From the NCBI GenBank assembly GCA_964443315.1, contig CAYUCP010000012.1:1-22012 (forward strand): 22,012 nucleotides of DNA, given 5' to 3'. Below, one piece after another: positions 1 through 6,093 of this stretch. The DNA comes from JAGOTP01 sp964443315. Lineage in GTDB: Bacteria > Patescibacteriota > Patescibacteriia > 2-12-FULL-60-25. The translations under genes were made by a program, and so were the position numbers. Under the pieces are notes generated by a model that searched no databases, was not told the DNA's origin, and was given only the letters and a program-made list of their open reading frames with translations. How positions within the stretch are numbered: position 1 is the stretch's first letter; each line of letters opens with the position of its first letter.

Positions 1-248
1 GTGAGTGGTTCGAGCGTTAAATCAGGCGGAAGCGAGCCATTCGAGATATTCCACATCAAAGAGGTGTTTGTTGCTTCCGTGAGGCTCACGACTACAGAGT
101 AGGGGGTTGCGACACGAGCTGCTGGAAGAGTCTCTGGTGTAACACTCATGGCTTCGACGGATGTTGGTAGTCCTGTACTTGCACCGAGAGCAGCAACTCC
201 AAACAGAGCAAACGCAACCCAACGCGGGAGTTCGAGAAAGTATTTCAT
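1..248 (-). CDS. Secreted Ig-like (He_PIG-type) protein, N-terminal part
   Basis: The frame stays open from the ATG at 248-246 to the window edge, giving 82 residues of an unfinished protein. It begins MKYFLELPRW, followed by a hydrophobic stretch (VAFALFGVAALGAS) that reads as a signal peptide or N-terminal anchor. After that comes LPAARVATPYSVVVSL and then WNISNGSLPPDLTLEP. This is the pattern of putative Ig domains (He_PIG: 'LP.a.vG.pYs..l', 'w.i..G.LPpgLtl'), and the same domain type recurs in the protein at 11177-13129. The likely role is a cell-surface or secreted adhesive protein; the C-terminus and any specific function are not visible. An overlapping frame starting at 270 is open too, but it makes a Cys/Ser-rich peptide without domain logic. 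No SD is visible. Confidence 0.75.
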   Translation of the reverse strand, partial: MKYFLELPRWVAFALFGVAALGASTGLPTSVEAMSVTPETLPAARVATPYSVVVSLTEATNTSLMWNISNGSLPPDLTLEPL

Positions 249-321
249 AGATTGTAATGTTTTGTTTCATTTGTTATTCGACCCACATTTTAGTAAAGCA
301 CTGCTTGAAAGAAGGAGCAAT

Positions 322-349
322 AGAAAGCGGCTATAGAAGGCGGCTTTCT
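322..349. terminator. Weak stem-loop, possible terminator of the DUF6496 gene
   Basis: A 7-bp inverted repeat (agaaagc / gctttct) with a 14-nt loop lies just past the stop of the DUF6496 gene on the minus strand. There is no convincing U tract, so this is only a candidate. Confidence 0.25.
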
Positions 350-359
350 CAGTGAATTT

Positions 360-551
360 TTAGCGTGTGACTGTCTTGCGAGGAACGCGCGCACCTTTCT
401 TGCGTGCTTCAGATAGTCCAATTGCGATCGCTTGTTTCCGATCCGTTACCTTCGTTTTGCTCTTTCCGCTTTTCAATGTCCCTTGTTTGAATTTGTGCAG
501 CGTTTTTTTGACGGTTGCTTGGGATGATTTACTGTAGCGCGTTTTTGGCAT
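360..551 (-). CDS. DUF6496 family small basic protein
   Basis: A 63-residue, strongly basic protein. The core KKTLHKFKQGTLKSGKS, then KVTDRKQAIAIGLSEARKKG, matches what I know of the DUF6496 family, short proteins widespread in bacteria whose function is unknown. No signal peptide, membrane segment or cysteine is present. The charge and small size would suit nucleic-acid binding, but that is inference. A TATACT -10 candidate sits at 594-589 on the minus strand, about 38 nt before the ATG; the SD-like aagga is too far upstream to set the start. It is divergent from the DUF2238 gene, with about 100 bp between them. Confidence 0.85.
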   Translation of the reverse strand: MPKTRYSKSSQATVKKTLHKFKQGTLKSGKSKTKVTDRKQAIAIGLSEARKKGARVPRKTVTR

Positions 552-641
552 AGTTGGTGTTTCAATTGTTTGTTAATCCTTCGATTTGAGTATAGCGCTG
601 GATACCGAATCTGTATGCTCATCAAGAGGTGTGCCTTTTGC

Positions 642-647
642 TATGAT
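642..647 (+). promoter_or_regulatory. -10 element TATGAT, leaderless start for the DUF2238 gene
   Basis: TATGAT ends exactly 6 nt before the ATG at 654, so transcription would begin at or next to the A of the start codon. No good -35 is visible. The spacing matches several other genes in the window. Confidence 0.5.
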
Positions 648-653
648 GTGAAC

Positions 654-1277
654 ATGTCACAAAAACAGTTCTTTCTTCTCGTAGGTGCGTTATATCTCGG
701 AGCGCTGGGTTGGTCGGCTTGGCAGCCACATGATTACCCAACCTGGCTCATGGAGGTTGGACCAAGTTTAGTCGGCGTCATTATTCTGGCGATAACCTAT
801 CGCTGGTTTAAGTTCTCTCGCGCCGCCTATCTTATTATTTTGGTGCATAGTCTGATCCTGATCTGGGGCGCGAAATACACCTATGCAGAGAACCCGCTCT
901 TCAATTATCTAAAAGATGTCTTTGATTGGCAGCGTAATAACTACGATAAGCTAGGCCACTTTGTGCAGGGGTTCTTCCCGGCCTTTTTGGTGCGCGAAGT
1001 TGTGGTCCGCCAGCAGGTGTTTGCGAAGAAGGGCTGGATTGGCTGGTTCGTGATGGGGGTCGTAGCACTCGTTACTTCTATTTACGAGATCATCGAGTGG
1101 TCCGCCTCGGTGTTACTCGGAGGTTCAGCGGATGCCTTCTTGGGAACGCAAGGCTATGTGTGGGATACGCAGAGCGATATGCTGCTCGCGCTCGTTGGTG
1201 GATTGATTGCGTGTGTTTGTTTTGGATCGATGTACGATCGATATCTGGCGCGCACGATGTTAAAAGCCAAAAAGTAG
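654..1277 (+). CDS. DUF2238 (YjdF-type) integral membrane protein
   Basis: A 207-residue polytopic membrane protein with about five or six hydrophobic helices (FFLLVGALYLGALGWSAW; GPSLVGVIILAITY; AAYLIILVHSLILIWGA; GWFVMGVVALVTSIYEII; LLALVGGLIACVCFG). The polar signature between helices (YDKLGHFVQGF, SIYEIIEW, GTQGYVWDTQSDM) is that of DUF2238, typified by E. coli YjdF, whose function is not established. The conserved D, H, E and D residues in or near the membrane could form a metal or catalytic site; that is inference. I chose the ATG at 654 (MSQKQFF) over upstream in-frame starts at 570 and 614 because those would precede a TATGAT -10 element and add an unlikely Cys/Arg-rich extension. It converges on the NADAR gene with 7 bp between stops. 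Confidence 0.85.
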   Translation: MSQKQFFLLVGALYLGALGWSAWQPHDYPTWLMEVGPSLVGVIILAITYRWFKFSRAAYLIILVHSLILIWGAKYTYAENPLFNYLKDVFDWQRNNYDKLGHFVQGFFPAFLVREVVVRQQVFAKKGWIGWFVMGVVALVTSIYEIIEWSASVLLGGSADAFLGTQGYVWDTQSDMLLALVGGLIACVCFGSMYDRYLARTMLKAKK

Positions 1278-1284
1278 CAATGCG

Positions 1285-1596
1285 TTAGGCGGAAAGTAAT
1301 TCGTCACGCAGCTTCATCCAGATTTTCCCCATCACGTTCTGACCGGAGCCGTCTTTGCCGGTTCCCCAGTAGGCATCGTCCCAGACTTTGTGTAAGCCAC
1401 GGGTTCCAGATAGACGTAAAATATCAGCGATGTCTTGATGTTGTGCGAGTTTTGCGCGGAAAATGTCTTCCATGACAGCTGCTTTATCAAAGCTGGGAAC
1501 GGCTAGCTCGGGTGAGTTTTTATACTTCTGACCCTCACGCCAAGCATCCATGGGGCTAGGGGCGTTCTTGATAGTGTCACGTTCTGGTCCGGGTAC
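1285..1596 (-). CDS. NADAR-domain protein, 5' part lost in the gap
   Basis: The reading frame stays open from the stop at 1285 to the first N at 1596, so the start lies inside or beyond the gap. The visible 103 codons begin VPGPERDTIKNAPSPMDAW. They continue with the C-terminal half of the NADAR fold (DUF1768, RibX-like): VMEDIFRAKLAQHQDI, LRLSGTRGLHKVW, AYWGTGKDGSGQNVMGKIWM and KLRDEL. The YWG-GxDGxGxN-xGK segment is the most diagnostic part. NADAR proteins act on ADP-ribose or riboflavin-related N-glycosides; some remove ADP-ribose from guanine in DNA and others cleave toxic riboflavin intermediates. Which applies here cannot be told without the N-terminal half. The internal ATG at 1551 is not the likely start, because conserved family sequence lies upstream of it. 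Confidence 0.88.
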   Translation of the reverse strand, partial: VPGPERDTIKNAPSPMDAWREGQKYKNSPELAVPSFDKAAVMEDIFRAKLAQHQDIADILRLSGTRGLHKVWDDAYWGTGKDGSGQNVMGKIWMKLRDELLSA

Positions 1597-1696
1597 NNNN
1601 NNNNNNNNNNNNNNNNNNNNNNNNNNNNNNNNNNNNNNNNNNNNNNNNNNNNNNNNNNNNNNNNNNNNNNNNNNNNNNNNNNNNNNNNNNNNNNNN
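1597..1696. other. Scaffold gap of 100 N
   Basis: Exactly 100 Ns, a conventional scaffold gap of unknown true length. It truncates the 5' ends of two diverging genes: the NADAR gene on the left and the beta-helix gene on the right. Their promoters and N-termini are therefore missing. Confidence 0.99.
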
Positions 1697-3321
1697 GCGT
1701 TTTCTGGGTAGTGTTACCGACGGCAACTCAGGCGGCCACCACGGGTTTGGTCAAAGCTTCGTCGCCCGCCGTCTACTATGCAACAGCCGCTGGTGATCGT
1801 TATGCGTTTCCGAACGAAAAGACCTTCTTCAGCTGGTTCCCGAATTTTAATCAGGTTCAAACGATTTCAGATCAAGAGCTCGCCAGTTTACGTCTTCGTG
1901 CCAACGTCACCTATCGTCCAGGCATGAAGCTGCTCAAAGTGACTACCGATCCCAAGGTTTACGCGGTGAGCCACGGGGGAGTCTTGCGTTGGGTGACGAC
2001 GGAGTTAATAGCGCAATCGATCTTTGGCTCTGAATGGGCACGTCAGGTAGATGATGTTCCAGATGCGTTCTTCACGAATTACACGGTTGGTCAGCCAATT
2101 ACAACGACAGATCAATATAATCCCGTGAACGAACGGAACGCGGCGGCGAGTATTGAAGCCGATCGAGATTTGCCACCGCCAGTGACTCCGCCTACGACGC
2201 CAACAACGCCGGTGACGAGCTATCCAGGGGCCCTGCGAACGGTCCGTGTCGCTTCGGTTGAGGCGATGCGCGATGCGATGAATAGTGCACGTCCAGGTGA
2301 CGTCATTCGTATCGCTCCAGGTTCCTACGCGCTGACTCGACAGTTCTGGATTGAAACAAAGGGTACAGCCACGAATCCAATTTACCTTATCGCGGATGGG
2401 GCGCGTGGTTCGGCTAAATTCACCTCAACCGCTGATGAGGCCTTTAACGTGGGTGGGGGAGCGGCGTATCTCGTTTTCGAAGGCTTTGAGGTATCCAATA
2501 CACGAAGCGATGTCTTCCATGTGCAAGATGGAGCGCATCATATTACGTTACGAAACTTGAATCTGCATGATGCGGGTCCGGATGGCGATGTGGTGAAGAT
2601 TAACCAAGCGCATCACATCACGATTGAAGGGTGTGACTTAGCGCGCCCAGGCCGCCGTCCAGCGGAAAACGAAGCATTTTGGCAGGAAGCTTTGGACTTG
2701 GTCGATGTCGATGACGCGATCATTCGCCGTAACTTCATTCATGATGTGGGGAATATGGCAGGGTACGTGAAAGGCGGTTCGAAGCGCGCCTTGATCGAAG
2801 AGAACGTCATTGAGAACCAGCGCAGTGGAGCAGATGGAAACCCGATCTGGGGCATTGGCGGATCGACAGATAGCGAGCTCCTGCAAGGCGAGCAGTACGA
2901 AGCAATCGATACGATCTTCCGTCGCAACGTCATCGCGCATAGTGCGTTTGGTGCGCTTGCGCTCTTTGATGCGAAGAATTCACTCATTGAACAAAACTTG
3001 TTCTTAAACAATACAACGGTGTTGGTTCAGTCGAGAGCGGGGAGCGGTCCGCGTGAATCAACCGATGGCGTTACGATTCGCAACAACACATTCGTTGATA
3101 CGAATGGCCGTTTGCCGATTATCTGTGAGCGATTGAATCATGGCCTCACAGGTGTGACGGCGAGCGGAAATGTCTATTGGAATGCTGACGTTGCTATCCC
3201 GTCTGATCGAGGTTGTGGCTTCATGCCAGGCCAAGAGGCGGGAGCAACGATTCGTAACCCAGGCATCCGCGACAGCCGTCCTACGACCTACGAACAAGCG
3301 ATGGAATTGCTACGGTTTTAA
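1697..3321 (+). CDS. Secreted right-handed beta-helix protein with YRPG/LRWV surface domain, 5' partial
   Basis: The frame is already open at the gap edge and begins VFWVVLPTATQAATTG, which reads as the end of a signal peptide with an AxA-like cleavage site. The GTG at 1711 is therefore probably internal. Roughly 115 residues follow of a domain with the landmarks VYYA, YAFPNEKTFFSWFP, NVTYRPGMKLLKV, DPKVYAV, LRWVTTE, WARQVDDVPDAFF and NYTVG. The same domain ends the protein at 11177-13129. A Pro/Thr linker (PPPVTPPTTPTTPVT) leads to about 350 residues of right-handed parallel beta-helix (PGDVIRIAPGSYAL, YLVFEGFEVSNTRSDVFHV, HHITLRNLNLHDA, HHITIEGCDL, IRRNFIHDVG, IIRRN/IRNNTF rungs). Such folds occur in polysaccharide lyases and in surface adhesins. 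Substrate and catalytic residues are not assignable. PurO follows after 36 bp with no terminator. Confidence 0.88.
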
Positions 3322-3357
3322 CCAGCGCGCATACTTGGTTGTATTGAACTGTAATTT

Positions 3358-4089
3358 ATGGAACTCACACAATATCTTTCTACCTTGGAATATCCTGGTC
3401 GCGGTATTATTCTTGGAATGCTCGGAGAGCGTCCGGTCGGCCTGTATTTTGTGACCGCACGAAGTGCAGCGAGTAAAGCGAAGAAGTATGTACTCAATGC
3501 GGACGAAAAGTCGATCAGTGTTCAAACAACGAATTTGAAGGTGATGGCGCGTGGCAAATTGGATCTGTTGCAATACACGTCCGTGCGAATCAGTGAGCAA
3601 GGGTTTGTGGTTGGGAATGGCCGCCAAGTGGATTCAGTGGAGATTGCGGAGGAGGGGAATGCTGTACAGCGGCTCACGACGGATTTAAACGGATGGTCGT
3701 ATGAAGATGACGCCTATCATACACCACGTATTACAGGCTTTTTCACGTTAAGTGGGAAAGAGCCCTCAGCCGCGCTGCACATCATTCGTTCAAATGAAAT
3801 TGGAACCGCTGGAAGAAGTATTTTTGAAGTTCCACTTGCCTCAGGGACTGGCCGTTTACTCACGACGTATCGAGGAGAAAACGTTCGTCCAACGCCAGCC
3901 TTCCAAGGGGAACCAATCGCTGTTGAATTTGCGGAAGGGGAGTTAAGCGCGCTTGTACAGTCCGTCTACGATGCGCTCGCCCCAAAAGACAAGAAAGAAG
4001 ATTTGCGTTTGAGTGTCATGGGCGTCGTGTTTGACCCAGCAACGCGCGTGAGTGAGACGCATATCATCAACATTCCAGAAGTTGCCTAA
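3358..4089 (+). CDS. IMP cyclohydrolase-like protein (PurO family)
   Basis: A 243-residue protein with the hallmarks of the IMP cyclohydrolase family first known from archaeal PurO: YPGRGIILGM near residue 13, YFVTARSAASKAKKYV, a central VVGNGRQVDSV, and YHTPRITGFF. PurO closes FAICAR to IMP, the last step of purine synthesis, and replaces the cyclohydrolase half of PurH. Archaeal members are about 200 residues, so this one is somewhat longer at the C-terminus (FDPATRVSETHIINI). No other pur gene is in the window, so its role could be salvage-linked or altered. The ATG at 3358 has no SD; weak AT-rich elements precede it. It converges on ddl with 15 bp between stops. Confidence 0.82.
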   Translation: MELTQYLSTLEYPGRGIILGMLGERPVGLYFVTARSAASKAKKYVLNADEKSISVQTTNLKVMARGKLDLLQYTSVRISEQGFVVGNGRQVDSVEIAEEGNAVQRLTTDLNGWSYEDDAYHTPRITGFFTLSGKEPSAALHIIRSNEIGTAGRSIFEVPLASGTGRLLTTYRGENVRPTPAFQGEPIAVEFAEGELSALVQSVYDALAPKDKKEDLRLSVMGVVFDPATRVSETHIINIPEVA

Positions 4090-4104
4090 CACAAGACGAA
4101 GCAT

Positions 4105-5010
4105 TTAACGATTGAGTAGATCTTCGACCCAACCTGTATAGATAGCACCTAACGTCCTTCCTGATATAAGAATTGCCTTAGGTAATAAAGAGTTCTTGGT
4201 TTGTCCAGGAATGGTGTTAATTTCAAGCGCCCAGGGTTTTCCTTCGATGTCGACGATAAAATCTGTGCGTGACAGGTGTTTTGCTCCAATCGCTCGATGT
4301 GTATCGATCGCGAGTCGTTTGAGTTGGCTGGCTAGCTCTTCGTCGATCGGTGCGGGGCAAAGTTCTTCTACCAGCGTCGGATCGTATTTGCTTTCAAGAT
4401 CAAAGAAAGCGTGTTTTGATCTGATTTCAATCACAGGGAGAGCGATGAGTTGTTGAGCTTCTTCAATGACGGCAACGGTGAACTCTCGTCCTTTGATGTA
4501 TGGTTCGACCATCAATCGTTTCGACCACCCGAAGCCTTCTTCGAGGCCTTTCTTAAACTGTTCTTCCGTATGCGCAATAGTGACTCCAATTGAGCTGCCT
4601 CCATCTAAGGGCTTAATAACGCATGAACCTTGATAGGCGGGCGTTCGATCCGAAGAAAAAAGAATCAATGAGGAAGCGACGGGTATGTTTTGTTTCTGCA
4701 AAATCTCTTTGGTGAGCGCTTTGTTCATGCCGATCGCTTGCGCTTCTACGTCTGAAAACAGAAAGGGAATGTGAAGTGTTTTTAAAAAGCCTTGGATGGT
4801 TCCATCTTCTCCGCCGACGCCATGAAAGAGAGGAATAGCTAGATCGATCGTTGAACGTTCATGTAAAAAACGCTCTATATCCTTAGGAAAGTCATAGACA
4901 CGTATGGCAAAGATCGTGTGTAGCTGCTCTTCTACGAACATCGCCGATTGCAAGGCGACGTCTCGCTCAGAGCTTGTTCCACCGGTTAAAATCGCTAGTA
5001 TCGGTTGCAT
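4105..5010 (-). CDS. ddl: D-alanine--D-alanine ligase
   Basis: Makes the D-Ala-D-Ala dipeptide for peptidoglycan precursors, using ATP in the cytoplasm. At 301 residues it has the usual family length and all ATP-grasp landmarks: GGTSSERDVALQSA near the start, PLFHGVGGEDGTIQGFLK, FSDVEAQAIGMNK, CVIKPLDGGSSIGV (ATP binding), EPYIKGREFTV, and near the end ALEINTIPGQTKNSLLP, which supplies the metal-binding Glu and Asn. I set the start at MQPILAIL (5010), because the upstream ATG at 5031 adds seven residues before a perfect family N-terminus. It follows the Fur-family gene on the same strand after 46 bp and may share its transcript. Together with the femX-like gene it points to an organism with its own peptidoglycan. 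Confidence 0.95.
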   Translation of the reverse strand: MQPILAILTGGTSSERDVALQSAMFVEEQLHTIFAIRVYDFPKDIERFLHERSTIDLAIPLFHGVGGEDGTIQGFLKTLHIPFLFSDVEAQAIGMNKALTKEILQKQNIPVASSLILFSSDRTPAYQGSCVIKPLDGGSSIGVTIAHTEEQFKKGLEEGFGWSKRLMVEPYIKGREFTVAVIEEAQQLIALPVIEIRSKHAFFDLESKYDPTLVEELCPAPIDEELASQLKRLAIDTHRAIGAKHLSRTDFIVDIEGKPWALEINTIPGQTKNSLLPKAILISGRTLGAIYTGWVEDLLNR

Positions 5011-5056
5011 AGGACGTGTGTGAACCAGCACTTTTTAACAGCCTCGCCCGCCCCGT

Positions 5057-5491
5057 TTATTTCTTACACCGCTTGCAGGTCCCAAAAAATTCTAATGAGT
5101 GGGACGTGATCTTTGAGAAGCGAGAAGATTCTTTCAAGACCTGTTTTTCGAGTGATTCCAATTCACAATCCGGGATTTCTTCAATAAATCCACACGTTTG
5201 GCATACAAGATGATGATGGTGATGGCCTTCTTCTTCCACCCATTCGTATGAAGCAAAGCGTTGATCGATCGCGACGTGGCGAATCAGGCCTTTTTCTTCA
5301 AATGAGTTGAGTGTGCGGTAGAGCGTGGCTAAATCTAGTTCGTGAGGAACGAACGTTTCCGCCAGAACGGGTGTACCGAGCGGTTTGTGGGCTTCTCGCA
5401 TGTATTCCGCGATCGCCAAGCGACTCGGGGTTGCCCGAAAGCCAACTGCGTTTAGCTGTGCTTTGAGGGAGAGGGGATGCTGTGCACTCAT
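5057..5491 (-). CDS. Fur-family metal-responsive repressor (possibly nickel- or zinc-sensing)
   Basis: A 144-residue protein of normal Fur-family length. The N-terminal winged helix includes LNAVGFRATPSRLAIAEYM (residues 13-31) and the recognition region DLATLYRTLNSFEEKGLI (53-70). The dimerisation and metal domain has the run HHHHH at 90-94, structural zinc pairs CxxC at 97-100 and CxxC at 139-142, and H131 in the usual HxLEFFGxC setting. The metal cannot be read from the protein alone. The four upstream operators (YGCRA-N5-TNGCA) resemble the Nur (nickel) box as I recall it, tTGCaa-N5-ttGCAA. The start at MSAQHPL (5491) excludes a 29-residue Cys-rich upstream extension that would cross the promoter. 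A TATACT -10 lies at 5510-5505. The gene is probably autoregulated and divergent from the 5631 and 6094 genes. Confidence 0.93.
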   Translation of the reverse strand: MSAQHPLSLKAQLNAVGFRATPSRLAIAEYMREAHKPLGTPVLAETFVPHELDLATLYRTLNSFEEKGLIRHVAIDQRFASYEWVEEEGHHHHHLVCQTCGFIEEIPDCELESLEKQVLKESSRFSKITSHSLEFFGTCKRCKK

Positions 5492-5512
5492 TTGCAAGTA
5501 GACTAGTATACA

Positions 5513-5527
5513 TGCGAATAAATGGCA
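5513..5527. promoter_or_regulatory. Operator copy D (TGCGA-N5-TGGCA)
   Basis: A 15-bp site matching YGCRA-N5-TNGCA, with one arm imperfect. It lies 3 bp upstream of the TATACT -10 of the Fur-family gene, so a bound repressor would block that promoter. It is the weakest of the four copies. Confidence 0.45.
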
Positions 5528-5551
5528 AGAACGGGATCTAATACTGGCAAT

Positions 5552-5566
5552 TGCAAATAACTCGCA
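5552..5566. promoter_or_regulatory. Operator copy C (TGCAA-N5-TCGCA)
   Basis: A 15-bp inverted repeat with 7-1-7 geometry, the spacing used by Fur-family boxes. Its arms agree except at one position. The preceding base makes it TTGCAA-N5-TCGCAT, close to the Nur box pattern. Confidence 0.6.
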
Positions 5567-5571
5567 TGTAC

Positions 5572-5600
5572 TTGACATCTGCTATACACGCAAGTAACTT
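5572..5600 (+). promoter_or_regulatory. Promoter TTGACA-N17-TAACTT overlapped by operator B
   Basis: A perfect -35 at 5572-5577 and a -10 TAACTT at 5595-5600 with a 17-bp spacer read toward the GC-rich gene at 5631. The -10 lies inside operator copy B, the standard arrangement for repression. An alternative -10, TATACA at 5583-5588, has no matching -35. Confidence 0.55.
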
Positions 5601-5603
5601 GCA
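5589..5603. promoter_or_regulatory. Operator copy B (CGCAA-N5-TTGCA)
   Basis: The core is a perfect 6-1-6 palindrome, GCAAGT-A-ACTTGC (5590-5602). It sits on the -10 of the rightward promoter. This is the best copy in the array. Confidence 0.7.
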
Positions 5604-5612
5604 TTTGTCATA

Positions 5613-5627
5613 CGCGAACGGTTCGCA
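5613..5627. promoter_or_regulatory. Operator copy A (CGCGA-N5-TCGCA)
   Basis: The perfect 6-1-6 core GCGAAC-G-GTTCGC (5614-5626) is flanked by further dyad arms, tcatac and gtatga, offset by two bases. It ends 4 bp before the ATG at 5631 and would lie in that gene's leader. Confidence 0.6.
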
Positions 5628-5630
5628 TGT

Positions 5631-5999
5631 ATGACGGAACGGAGTCTCCCTATGTTGCCTGGTCTTCAGCGTGGGCCTGTCTCTTCTTCCGCCAAGCCCG
5701 TCGGTTCGCCGCCGTGCGAGGCCTGTCCCGCCCCCGTCGATGGGGCGATGTGCGGCGGTTGCGCCTGGGACAGTGCGAGCGCTCTGCCCATCGATGGGCG
5801 CCGCCGCCTTACGGTCGTGCGGTCGCCCGAGCAGTACGGCTGCCGCCGGAAGGGGGCGAGCATCGTCGTCGATCCTGATGCGCAGGAGCCCTTCATGAAG
5901 ATCGGCGAGCGTATCCTGCCGCTCTCGGAGCAGTTCGGCGGGGTGATCGCGGGCACGGTGCTCGAGCAGGACATCCAGGCGGCGCTGGCCGCCGCCTGA
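5631..5999 (+). CDS. Orphan GC-rich gene for a Cys-rich protein, unknown function
   Basis: I do not recognise this 122-residue protein. Two CxxC pairs lie close together (CEACPAPVDGAMCGGC, about residues 29-44), as in a small zinc ribbon or other metal knuckle, and one more Cys follows in QYGCRRKG. The C-terminal part (PFMKIGERILPLSEQFGGVIAGTVLEQDIQAALAAA in two short halves) looks like an ordinary soluble fold. From about codon 25 on, nearly every third base is G or C, a bias that exists only in this frame, so it is real coding sequence from a GC-rich source. The first 20 codons are less biased. The start is uncertain: ATG 5631 abuts operator A, and ATG 5652 is in frame. No SD is visible. 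It is either a horizontally acquired gene under the Fur-family operators or part of a chimeric join. Confidence 0.55.
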   Translation: MTERSLPMLPGLQRGPVSSSAKPVGSPPCEACPAPVDGAMCGGCAWDSASALPIDGRRRLTVVRSPEQYGCRRKGASIVVDPDAQEPFMKIGERILPLSEQFGGVIAGTVLEQDIQAALAAA

Positions 6000-6066
6000 C
6001 CTGAGCGTGGGCTCTGGTCGATGGAGAAAGGAGGCGTGAAACACGGCGGCGTGGTGCCTAAGCCGC
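5640..6066. other. GC-rich island 1
   Basis: This stretch of roughly 430 bp is far richer in G+C than the flanks. It holds the Cys-rich gene, then a perfect SD (aaaggagg, 6027-6034) with an ATG/GTG-started frame (MEKGGVKHGG...) that breaks off where host-like sequence resumes near 6066. No transposase, terminal inverted repeat or target duplication is visible at the edges. The boundaries are approximate. Confidence 0.7.
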
Positions 6067-6079
6067 GCCGCCACCTATC

Positions 6080-6085
6080 TACAGT
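6080..6085 (+). promoter_or_regulatory. -10 element TACAGT before the CooC-like gene
   Basis: TACAGT ends 8 nt before the ATG at 6094, the leaderless spacing seen elsewhere in the window. It lies just after GC-rich island 1, so the island appears to end upstream of a native core promoter. Confidence 0.4.
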
Positions 6086-6093
6086 ATCTTTCT

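Noticed and set aside
5513..5627. Repeats at the Fur locus considered as a CRISPR array or terminators
   Set aside because: The units are short palindromes with unequal spacing (39, 37 and 24 bp) and no T tracts, lying over promoters; operators explain them better.
5538..6074. Long minus-strand open frame of 178 codons through GC-rich island 1
   Set aside because: GC-rich DNA makes long antisense frames by chance. Third-position bias supports the plus-strand frame 5631-5999, and the minus product is Arg/His low complexity.
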